This document shows positions 1 through 5,701 of a stretch of DNA of 6,532 bases, one piece after another (within the stretch, counting starts at the first letter, position 1; each line of letters begins with the position of its first letter). The notes beneath the pieces are model-generated. The model saw only the letters and a list, made by a program, of their open reading frames with translations. It searched no databases and was not told where the DNA came from. The position numbers and the translations under genes are program-made. This DNA comes from Candidatus Aminicenantota bacterium (lineage in GTDB: Bacteria > Acidobacteriota > Aminicenantia > UBA2199), in the NCBI GenBank assembly GCA_026393775.1, contig JAPKZM010000238.1, positions 1-6,532 of the forward strand. Reading direction: 5' to 3'.

Positions 1-245
1 AGCGCCAGGCCCTGCGCCACGGCCTGAAAATCAGCGGCTGCACGGTTCATTTCGTCGATGCCGGGCTGGACAGCGGCCCGATCATCGCCCAGCAGGCGGT
101 TCGGGTCCGCGCCAACGACAACGAGGAAACGCTCAGCCGGAGGATACTGCACCAGGAACACCGCCTGTTCCCGCGCTCCATCCGGCTTTTTTTCGCCGGC
201 CGCTTGCAAATCCAGGGGCGAACGGTTATCATTGCAGGCGAATGA
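1..245 (+). CDS. purN: Phosphoribosylglycinamide formyltransferase, C-terminal part (5' end outside window)
   Basis: This is the last 80 codons of GAR transformylase, the cytoplasmic enzyme that transfers a formyl group from 10-formyltetrahydrofolate to glycinamide ribonucleotide in purine synthesis. The frame starts at base 3 and ends in TGA at 243-245. The diagnostic block is GCTVHFVDAGLDSGPII (fragment residues 12-28), matching the PurN 'HFV...LD.GP.I' loop. The Asp of LDSG (residue 23, bases 69-71) corresponds to the catalytic Asp144 of E. coli PurN. The later 'EHRLFP' with a following 'GRL' is the usual C-terminal helix pattern. The catalytic Asn/His pair would lie upstream and cannot be checked. 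The stop overlaps the next start as ATGA, suggesting an operon with the two genes downstream. Confidence 0.93.
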   Translation, partial: RQALRHGLKISGCTVHFVDAGLDSGPIIAQQAVRVRANDNEETLSRRILHQEHRLFPRSIRLFFAGRLQIQGRTVIIAGE

Positions 246-796
246 AGGTAAAATCCTTTTTCTGCTTGTTTTTCTTGCTGGCGGCCGGCATGGGCGCGGC
301 CGATTTCAGCATGGAAAAAGCCAAAAAAATCGAAAAATTCCTTGAGCGCATCGCCAGCCGCCGCCAGCCATCGCTTTTCCTGAAGAAAACGACTTTCAGC
401 GAAAGCGAATTGAACTCCTACCTGAACCTGCTCTATACAAAAAAATATGCTCCGGAAATCTCTTTCATCGAACTGCGCCTGCGTGACAAGGATGAGGTCA
501 GCGGCTCACTCAAGGTCAAGCTGGACGGGGAAAAATACGCTGCCGTTCCCCAGTTCCTGCGCGACATCGACGTCAGTTTCCAGGGGAAATTCGAATGCAG
601 CAATTACCACATGCGCTATGTTTTCCGGGAACTGGTCATCAACGGCAGTCCGTATTCCCCCGATGTTCTCGATGAAGCGTTCAACGCGGCCCAGATCAAC
701 GCCAAGACCAAGAAATCCCTGTTCGACTGGTTCACCCTGCTGCCCGGCCTGAAAAAAGTTCAGAGCGCCGAAAAAACCATATTTTTTTACTATTGA
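242..796 (+). CDS. Secreted/periplasmic protein of unknown function
   Basis: I do not recognise this 184-residue protein. It opens with a clear Sec signal peptide: MKVK, then a hydrophobic core of about residues 5-17, with likely cleavage after GMGA or GMGAA (19-20). The core Cys8 is not in a lipobox, so it is probably soluble in the periplasm rather than a lipoprotein. The mature part starts with a charged helix (about 24-40). Next comes 'TFSESELNSYLN' (51-62), then alternating segments that look like beta strands (73-116, 123-138), with 'LVINGSPYSPDVLDEA' at 131-146 and an aromatic C-terminus FFYY. An 'S.SELN.YL' motif followed by beta-rich sequence vaguely recalls DUF2993/LmeA-type lipid-binding domains, but that is a guess. 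The ATG overlaps the purN stop by four bases (ATGA) and has only a weak AGG upstream. Its own TGA overlaps the recG start as TTGA. Confidence 0.85.
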   Translation: MKVKSFFCLFFLLAAGMGAADFSMEKAKKIEKFLERIASRRQPSLFLKKTTFSESELNSYLNLLYTKKYAPEISFIELRLRDKDEVSGSLKVKLDGEKYAAVPQFLRDIDVSFQGKFECSNYHMRYVFRELVINGSPYSPDVLDEAFNAAQINAKTKKSLFDWFTLLPGLKKVQSAEKTIFFYY

Positions 797-2829
797 GCGT
801 CTCCCTGTCTACCCCGGTTGAGCAGATCAAGGGCATCGGCCCGAGCTACAGCCGCATCCTGTCCCGGCGCGGCATCACCTGTGCCGGCGACCTGCTGCTG
901 CTTTTCCCGGAAACCTACCTGGATTTTTCCCGGGTGACGGAACAACCCGTACCCGACGAGGAGAGGCTGTACCCTTTCGCGGTCCACAGCGTCCGCTTGA
1001 GCCGTAATTTTAAAAAAAGGATTTCCCTGATAATCGCCAAGGGAAAAATCGGCTCCCTGCCGGTTCAGCTGGTCTTCTTCAACCAGCCTTACCTGCTGCC
1101 GGCCTTGGAGCGCGAAAAAGTGATCTATGCCTACGGGCGGATCGAGGAACGCGCCGGCGCCTGGCAAATGGTCAATCCGCAACTGGCTCCTGAAAACCGG
1201 CCCGGACAGGTCGTTCCCCGCTACCGGCCGCTGGCGACCCTGAAAGGGGGAAATTTACGCAAGATTATCGCCGGGATACTCGCCGACTGGCGGGACGAGC
1301 GGGAAACATTGCCGCGGGCGGTCATGCGCCGGCATGCTTTTCCCGGCCTGGCCGTTGCCCTGCGCGCCCTCCATCAGCCCCAGGCCTCGGACTTGACCGC
1401 CATCGAACAAATGAAGGCGCGCTTCATTTACAGCGAATTCCTGGCGTTCCAGCTGGAGCTGCAATTCATCCGCGCCTATTTCCGCAACCGCCGCCGCACC
1501 CATCGCTACCGTTTCAGCAACGATATCCGCCTGGCCATCGATCGCCGGCTGCCCTTCACCCTCAGTGGGGAGCAGATCAACGCTTTCAGCGAGATCGTCA
1601 ACGACCTGGGCGCGCCGCGGACCATGCAACGCCTGCTGCAGGGGGAAGTGGGCAGCGGCAAGACCATCGTCGCCTTCCTGGCCCTGCTCCTGGCCAGGGA
1701 AAACGGATACCAGGGGGCGTTCCTGGCTCCGACCGAACTTTTAGCCAGCCAGCACTTCAGGAGCGCCCAGTCATTTTTTGCCGTTGACGACATCGCCCTG
1801 CTGACCGGCGACTGCCCGGCCGAAAGCAAAAAAGAAATTCAAAAACGCCTGCGCAGCGGAGAAATTTCCCTGGTCTTCGGCACCCACGCCCTGATCAGCG
1901 AAAATATCGCCTTCCGCAACCTGTCCATGGTGGTCATCGATGAGCAGCACCGTTTCGGCGTGGCCCAGCGGGCCGCCCTGTTTTTCAAGAGCCGCTCCGC
2001 CGACCTGTTGGTAACCACGGCCACTCCCATCCACCGCACCATGCGCCTGGCCCTTTACAACGACCTGACGGTTTCCAGCCTGAAAAAGCCCCTGAGCGGC
2101 CGCCGGCCGGTCATTACCCGCGTCATCGCCGCCGCCGGCCGCCAGGAATTCTACCGGCAGCTGCGTCGGGAGCTGGACCGGGGCGGCAGGGGGTATATCA
2201 TCACGCCGCTGATAGAAAAATCGGAGCATGCCCCGGACCTGCGGTCTTTGCAGGAGGAAACAGCCGTTTTCAAGGACCTCTGGCCCGACATTCCCCTGGC
2301 CGCCATTTCAGGAAAAACCAAGCCCGGACAAAAGGACCGGGTTTTGCGCCAGTTCCGTCAGGGGCGCATCCGTTTGCTGTTGGCCACCACCGTGGTAGAG
2401 GTGGGGATCGATGTGCCGGAAGCCACATTCATGGTCATTGAGAATGCCGACCGCTACGGACTGTCACAGCTGCACCAATTACGCGGCCGCGTCGGCAGGG
2501 GAACGGAGCAGTCTTATTGTTATCTCCTCAGTTCTTCCCGGCCGACCGAAAACGGAAAATTGCGCCTTCAGGCCATCGCGGCCAACGACGACGGCTTCCG
2601 GATCGCAGAAATGGACATGCGGCTGCGCGGGGGGGGCGTGATCGCGGGTTTGGAGCAGGCCGGCGAACTTGACTTCAAGCTGGGGGACGTCAAAAGAGAT
2701 TATTCGCTTTTCAAGGCGGCCCGCAGCGACGCCCATTGGCTCCTGCAAAACCCTGAATTGCAGAATGACGAGGTCAGGGATTCCTTGTCGGCGTTGTCCG
2801 CAAAAATCAAGAAACTCAGCTTCAGTTGA
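793..2829 (+). CDS. recG: ATP-dependent DNA helicase RecG
   Basis: RecG is a superfamily 2 translocase that unwinds stalled forks, R-loops and Holliday junctions. At 678 residues it matches the family (about 680-700). Visible parts: N-terminal helix-hairpin-helix-like 'IKGIGP' (12-17); OB-fold wedge (about 61-130); Walker A GEVGSGKT (284-291); APTELLASQH (311-320); GTHAL (363-367); DEQHRFGV (383-390); TATP (409-412); TTVVEVGIDVPEA (532-544); QLRGRVGRG (562-570). The RecG/Mfd-specific TRG residues corresponding to E. coli R609, R630 and Q640 are kept as R591, R612 and Q622, at identical spacing. Differences from the usual family sequence are TPIHRT instead of TPIPRT (411-416) and LRGGGVIAGLEQAG instead of LRGPGE-LGTRQ-G (611-624). 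The start is TTG at 793: homology to the family N-terminus begins almost at once and no better start exists. No Shine-Dalgarno is visible, so initiation probably depends on coupling through the TTGA overlap. Confidence 0.97.
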   Translation: MSVSLSTPVEQIKGIGPSYSRILSRRGITCAGDLLLLFPETYLDFSRVTEQPVPDEERLYPFAVHSVRLSRNFKKRISLIIAKGKIGSLPVQLVFFNQPYLLPALEREKVIYAYGRIEERAGAWQMVNPQLAPENRPGQVVPRYRPLATLKGGNLRKIIAGILADWRDERETLPRAVMRRHAFPGLAVALRALHQPQASDLTAIEQMKARFIYSEFLAFQLELQFIRAYFRNRRRTHRYRFSNDIRLAIDRRLPFTLSGEQINAFSEIVNDLGAPRTMQRLLQGEVGSGKTIVAFLALLLARENGYQGAFLAPTELLASQHFRSAQSFFAVDDIALLTGDCPAESKKEIQKRLRSGEISLVFGTHALISENIAFRNLSMVVIDEQHRFGVAQRAALFFKSRSADLLVTTATPIHRTMRLALYNDLTVSSLKKPLSGRRPVITRVIAAAGRQEFYRQLRRELDRGGRGYIITPLIEKSEHAPDLRSLQEETAVFKDLWPDIPLAAISGKTKPGQKDRVLRQFRQGRIRLLLATTVVEVGIDVPEATFMVIENADRYGLSQLHQLRGRVGRGTEQSYCYLLSSSRPTENGKLRLQAIAANDDGFRIAEMDMRLRGGGVIAGLEQAGELDFKLGDVKRDYSLFKAARSDAHWLLQNPELQNDEVRDSLSALSAKIKKLSFS

Positions 2830-2850
2830 GCCGCGGCATTCGGAGGCTCA
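2827..2850. terminator. Weak inverted repeat at the recG/lpxB convergence
   Basis: TGAGCC (2827-2832) and GGCTCA (2845-2850) form a perfect 6-bp inverted repeat with a 12-base loop. Its outermost triplets are the recG stop (TGA, plus strand) and the lpxB stop (TGA read on the minus strand). Neither side has a clean U-run; only TTT follows on the plus strand. It could act as a modest bidirectional or Rho-assisted terminator, or it could be chance aided by the two stop codons being complementary. The whole gap between the genes is only 18 bases (2830-2847). Confidence 0.25.
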
Positions 2851-3987
2851 GGTTTCCTTCTCGGCCAGGTCGGCGCTGATCTGCTGGTAGATGGTCGTCG
2901 CCGGATTTTGCTGCTGGCGCAGGCTCTCCCTGATCGCGGCGAAGGCGGCGGTCATGTTTTCCCGCCAGGCGCTGTCGCCGAGTATTTTTTTTATCTCCTG
3001 GAAAATAAGCGGGGCGCGGCAATCCTTTTGAATCAGTTCGGCCACCACTCGTCGTCCGGCCAGGATGTTGACGATGGAGTACAGGGGGATCTTGAGGAAA
3101 CGCTTCCCCAGCATGTACGTCAGGCGATTGACCCGATAGATGGCCACGAAGGGAACGCCGAGCAGGGCCGCCTCCAAATTGGATGTGCCGCAGGTGCTGA
3201 TGACAGCATCCGCTGCATTGAGCAGGTCAAAGCCCTGGTCCTGGTCCAGCAGGCCGATCTGCGGATCGCTCTGGATCGCTGCCAGGGAAGCGGCGGCGAT
3301 GTTCTGGGCTTTCTGCACAAACACATTCAGTTTGAATTCCCCCCGCAACAGGCGCACCGCGGCCAGCATGTCCGGAAGCAAGGATCTGACCTCCGATTCC
3401 CGGCTGCCCGGGAGCAATGCCAGCAGGACCTCGCCGGCGCCGACGCCCAGGCGGCGGCGGAATTGCTCGCGCGATTCGCTGACCCGCACGGCATCCAGCA
3501 GCGGGTGGCCGGTGTAGGTGAAGGTTATTTTTTCTTTCTGGTAGATCGGTATTTCGAAGGGAAAAATGACGAACAGGCGGGTCACCCAGCGGCGGATCTG
3601 CTCGACCCGGCTGTACCTCCAGGCCCAGACGGTTGGGCTGATATAATAGTAGACCGGGATGCCGACCCGGTATAAACGGCGAGCCAGGCGCAGGTTGAAA
3701 TCGGGGTAATCGATCAGCAGGGCGGCAGCGGTGTGACGCTCCAACGCCTGCCGGTACAGGAGGTTCATGGCCCGCCTGATCTTGAGCAAGTGGGCCGCCA
3801 CCTCGATGATGCCCACCACGGACAGGCTGCGGCTGGGCACCGCGATTTCCAGACCGGCGCGCTGCAACCGTTCGCCGCCCACGCCCCAGAAATGGAAGGC
3901 GCCCGAGCTAACGGAGAACTCGCGCAGGACCTGCAAGGCATAGGTTTCAGCGGAATTTTCGGCCGCTACCAGCAGGATGTTTTTCAT
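2848..3987 (-). CDS. lpxB: Lipid-A-disaccharide synthase
   Basis: LpxB (glycosyltransferase family 19) is a peripheral inner-membrane enzyme that joins UDP-2,3-diacylglucosamine to lipid X, giving the tetraacyl disaccharide 1-phosphate of lipid A. The 379 residues match the family length. Visible motifs: LIDYPDFN (91-98, holding the Asp equivalent to the essential 'DAPDFN' Asp of E. coli), SPTVWAWR (117-124), FPFE (142-145), TGHPLLD (159-165), LPGSR (192-196), STCGTSNLE (264-272) and VNILAGR (306-312). The N-terminal GExSGD signature is altered to AENSAE (9-14): Glu and Ser are kept, while both Gly are Ala and Asp is Glu. The start is ATG at 3987, in MKNILLVAAEN where the family N-terminus begins. 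A GAAGG ribosome site lies 6 bases upstream. The start overlaps the preceding pseudopilin stop as ATGA, so the gene belongs to that operon. Confidence 0.95.
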   Translation of the reverse strand: MKNILLVAAENSAETYALQVLREFSVSSGAFHFWGVGGERLQRAGLEIAVPSRSLSVVGIIEVAAHLLKIRRAMNLLYRQALERHTAAALLIDYPDFNLRLARRLYRVGIPVYYYISPTVWAWRYSRVEQIRRWVTRLFVIFPFEIPIYQKEKITFTYTGHPLLDAVRVSESREQFRRRLGVGAGEVLLALLPGSRESEVRSLLPDMLAAVRLLRGEFKLNVFVQKAQNIAAASLAAIQSDPQIGLLDQDQGFDLLNAADAVISTCGTSNLEAALLGVPFVAIYRVNRLTYMLGKRFLKIPLYSIVNILAGRRVVAELIQKDCRAPLIFQEIKKILGDSAWRENMTAAFAAIRESLRQQQNPATTIYQQISADLAEKET

Positions 3988-4526
3988 AACCGGCCTTCGT
4001 ACTGCAGCTCGGGCATTTCCTCGTTCTCCTTGCCGCCAAGGTAAAAAGCCCACTCGTTATATTTTTTCTTACCGCGATATTCGCGAAACGCCGTTTCCGG
4101 AGAGGTGGAGCAGACCCCGACCAGCACGGCCCGGCCGAGGTACGCCTGGGCCTGATCGGCCGGGATTACCAGCAGCTTGGCCTTTGCGCCGGAGTTATCC
4201 TGGAATACCATATCCCAGCGGCCATCGGCGGCGATTGGATCCTCGTACAGCTTGCGCAGGAATTTTTCCAGGTGCAGGATTTCAAAATTCTGCGCATACT
4301 GGTTGCTGTGGTTTTTCAGGTAAAGGCCGATGGCGGCCACATACTGGCGACCGCGGAAAAGCAGCTCTTCCTCGGCTTCACGCTGCATGGCCGTCTGCCA
4401 CAGCGGCACAGCCATAAGCAGGAAAACGGTCAACACCGATATGGCGACCATCAGCGCGATCATGGCGTAGCCCCCGTTCCGGGGAGGGCCGGACGGCCTC
4501 CCGCCGCGGAAGCGTTCGGGATCCAT
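3984..4526 (-). CDS. Minor pseudopilin-like protein (type II secretion/type IV pilin family)
   Basis: A 180-residue protein starting with a basic, Pro/Gly-rich leader that ends in RNGG, then YAMIALMVAISVLTVFLLMAV (20-40), a prepilin-type hydrophobic helix. Prepilin peptidase would cut after Gly19, leaving Tyr at +1. The normally invariant Glu at +5 (FTLIE) is Ala here (YAMIA), as in GspK-type tip pseudopilins. The soluble part has REAEEELLFRGRQYVAAI (49-66), then FLRKLYEDP (89-97) and GRWDMVFQD (102-110). I recall this pattern in stand-alone type II secretion proteins of Acidobacteriota-like genomes. The start chosen is ATG at 4526, preceded by GGGGAGG with a short 3-base spacer and lying 22 bases after the upstream pilin stop. 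Reading further upstream would only overlap the pilin gene in another frame. The gene ends in a 4-base overlap with lpxB. Its partner secretion or pilus machine is not in the window. Confidence 0.82.
   Translation of the reverse strand: MDPERFRGGRPSGPPRNGGYAMIALMVAISVLTVFLLMAVPLWQTAMQREAEEELLFRGRQYVAAIGLYLKNHSNQYAQNFEILHLEKFLRKLYEDPIAADGRWDMVFQDNSGAKAKLLVIPADQAQAYLGRAVLVGVCSTSPETAFREYRGKKKYNEWAFYLGGKENEEMPELQYEGRL
3994..3998 (-). promoter_or_regulatory. Shine-Dalgarno for lpxB
   Basis: GAAGG on the minus strand, with a 6-base spacer before the ATG at 3987. It lies inside the end of the minor pseudopilin gene and fixes the lpxB start at MKNILL rather than the longer upstream reading. Confidence 0.6.
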
Positions 4527-4529
4527 TTT

Positions 4530-4536
4530 CCTCCCC
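4530..4536 (-). promoter_or_regulatory. Shine-Dalgarno for the minor pseudopilin gene
   Basis: GGGGAGG on the minus strand, 3 bases before ATG 4526. The spacer is short but the match to the 16S tail is the strongest in the window. It supports starting this protein at MDPERF. Confidence 0.55.
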
Positions 4537-4548
4537 GGCCCTGGCCGG

Positions 4549-4941
4549 CTACCAATCCGCATAAATCGTGCCGTCCAGTGCCTTGGCGCGGGAAAGGCTT
4601 TTGACATCAATGATACCGTTGAGAACATCGGGATCGAACTCCTCTCCTTCCAGCGGTTCAGCCATGATGGTTTGCCATTGCGGAGCGCGGCTGATGGGAT
4701 CGTAGGGAATTTCCCGCAGGTACCGGGCCGACACCAGGTCGCCCAGCCCGGCCGGATATTTCTTTTTATCCGCGTAATACTTGTTGATGGCATCACGGAT
4801 CTGGAAAAGGTTTTCCTTTAAAACGGCCTCCTTGGCCCGCAGCACCGAATACTTGTACTGCGGGATCAGGATCACCACCAGGATGCCGATCAAGCTGATC
4901 ACGATCAGCATTTCGATCAGGGTAAAACCTTTTCTGCCCAT
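4549..4941 (-). CDS. Prepilin-type N-terminal cleavage protein, GspG-like major pseudopilin
   Basis: A 130-residue pilin-family protein. MGRKG|FTLIEMLIVISLIGILVV carries the complete type III signal: basic leader, Gly5 cleavage site, Phe+1, Glu+5, and a hydrophobic helix (about 6-27) that packs in the filament. The body 'KENLFQIRDAINKYYADKKKYP' (42-63), with 'L...RYLREIPYDPIS' (69-84), is the GspG-type helix and loop. The C-terminus 'IIDVKS...ALDGTIYADW' (110-130) is the pattern I know from pseudopilins of Acidobacteriota-type bacteria. It would be inserted in the inner membrane, cut by prepilin peptidase and assembled into a short pseudopilus. ATG 4941 is chosen because the signal begins there. 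The reading frame stays open upstream, but only over the end of the methyltransferase gene. There is no Shine-Dalgarno; a -10 box sits at the leaderless distance. It is followed 22 bases later by the minor pseudopilin gene. Confidence 0.9.
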   Translation of the reverse strand: MGRKGFTLIEMLIVISLIGILVVILIPQYKYSVLRAKEAVLKENLFQIRDAINKYYADKKKYPAGLGDLVSARYLREIPYDPISRAPQWQTIMAEPLEGEEFDPDVLNGIIDVKSLSRAKALDGTIYADW

Positions 4942-4947
4942 GAGTTT

Positions 4948-4956
4948 ATTATAGCA
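4948..4956 (-). promoter_or_regulatory. Extended -10 promoter for the pseudopilin-lpxB operon
   Basis: The minus strand reads TGC (4956-4954) followed by a perfect TATAAT (4953-4948), a sigma-70 extended -10 element. Placing the last T at -7 puts +1 at base 4941, the A of the pilin ATG, which predicts a leaderless or nearly leaderless transcript. At 17 bases upstream the hexamer is GAGCAA (4976-4971), a poor -35, as expected when TGn compensates. It lies in a short AT-rich gap in GC-rich surroundings. Confidence 0.65.
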
Positions 4957-4978
4957 AAAAACCGGCAACATTGCTCGG
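4956..4978 (-). terminator. Intrinsic terminator after the methyltransferase gene
   Basis: On the minus strand CCG-A-GCA (4978-4972) pairs with TGC-CGG (4967-4962), with one bulged A and a small ATGT loop. A run of six T (4961-4956) follows at once. It begins 6 bases after the methyltransferase stop codon. The stem is short, so efficiency may be partial. The U-run abuts the TGC of the next promoter. Confidence 0.5.
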
Positions 4979-4984
4979 CGGAAG

Positions 4985-5701
4985 CTATCCTTTTTTTTGC
5001 CGCCAGGCTTCATAAAGGATGATGGCCGCGGCAGCCGAAACATTCAGCGATTCAACACCCTGGGCGTGGGGAATCGCCAGCAGCTGGTCGGCATTTTTCT
5101 TCAGTAACGGGGATACCCCCTTGCTTTCATTGCCGAAAATCACGGCCGTTTTGCTTTTAAAATCAAAATCATAAAAATTCATCTTGGCATGCGGATCGGT
5201 GGCAACCACCCAGAACCCGGCTTTTTTCAATTTCTCGATATCCATCGCCAGGTTGCGCGACTGGACCAGTCGCACCTTGCCCATGGCCCCGGCGGAAGTT
5301 CTCCAGACGGTTTCGTTGACCGGCGCGGAATTGCGGATGGAAACCAACACGGCGTCGCTGGCGACGGCCGCAGCGCTGCGGATCATCGCGCCCAGATTGC
5401 CGGTGTCTTCAATATTATCCAAAATGACGACCAGGCCGGTTTTCGCATCGGCCAGCACCGTATCGAGGCTGAAAAAACTTACCGGCGCGATCTCGGCATA
5501 CACGCCTTGGTTCTTGACCCCGGCCTTGCGCTCAACGGCCTCAGCCGGAACAAACTGGAAGACGATCCGCAGCTCACGGCACATGCGGACAACCGTGGCG
5601 ATTTTCGCGTCATGGCGGGAGCGGCTGATCAATACCTTGTTGATCGGCAGACCGTCCTTGAGTGCTTCGATCAACGCGTTCAAGGAAGAAACGCCGGGCA
5701 C
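4985..5701 (-). CDS. rlmB: SpoU/TrmH-family RNA 2'-O-methyltransferase, RlmB-like
   Basis: A 238-residue knotted (SPOUT) methyltransferase. The closest named family is RlmB, which methylates the ribose of G2251 in E. coli 23S rRNA using S-adenosylmethionine. The N-terminal third (about 2-75) looks like the SpoU substrate-binding domain, with 'ALIEALKDGLPINKVLISR' and 'NQGVYAE' (64-70). The catalytic domain shows motif 1, DTGNLGAMIRSA (99-110, with Asn102 and Arg108 at the TrmH spacing), motif 2, FGNESKGVS (189-197), and motif 3, IPHAQGVESLNVSAAAA (210-226), which forms the SAM-binding knot. The exact target could be another rRNA or tRNA 2'-O site. GTG at 5701 is the start; its G is the last base of the upstream TAG (TAGTG), so translation is probably coupled. 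An A8 tract lies in the last codons (CAA AAA AAA GGA TAG). Confidence 0.9.
   Translation of the reverse strand: MPGVSSLNALIEALKDGLPINKVLISRSRHDAKIATVVRMCRELRIVFQFVPAEAVERKAGVKNQGVYAEIAPVSFFSLDTVLADAKTGLVVILDNIEDTGNLGAMIRSAAAVASDAVLVSIRNSAPVNETVWRTSAGAMGKVRLVQSRNLAMDIEKLKKAGFWVVATDPHAKMNFYDFDFKSKTAVIFGNESKGVSPLLKKNADQLLAIPHAQGVESLNVSAAAAIILYEAWRQKKG

Noticed and set aside
788..793. TACTAT as a -10 box for recG
   Set aside because: Only four of six consensus bases, no -35 at a suitable distance, and the gene is coupled to the one upstream.
2908..3675. 255-residue plus-strand open frame opposite lpxB
   Set aside because: Antisense shadow of a well-supported lpxB in GC-rich DNA, rich in Gln/Gly/Asp/His with no recognisable motif.
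3988..4053. Longer LpxB start at 4053
   Set aside because: The extra 22 residues overlap the pseudopilin gene and have no LpxB similarity. ATG 3987 has a ribosome site and the family N-terminus.
4527..4796. Longer N-terminus for the minor pseudopilin (90 more residues)
   Set aside because: It lies in another frame of the clear pilin gene, has shadow-like composition, and ATG 4526 has a strong ribosome site.
4942..5043. Longer start for the GspG-like protein, 34 residues upstream
   Set aside because: The extra codons overlap the end of the methyltransferase gene and cross the terminator and promoter. The prepilin signal MGRKGFTLIE begins at ATG 4941.
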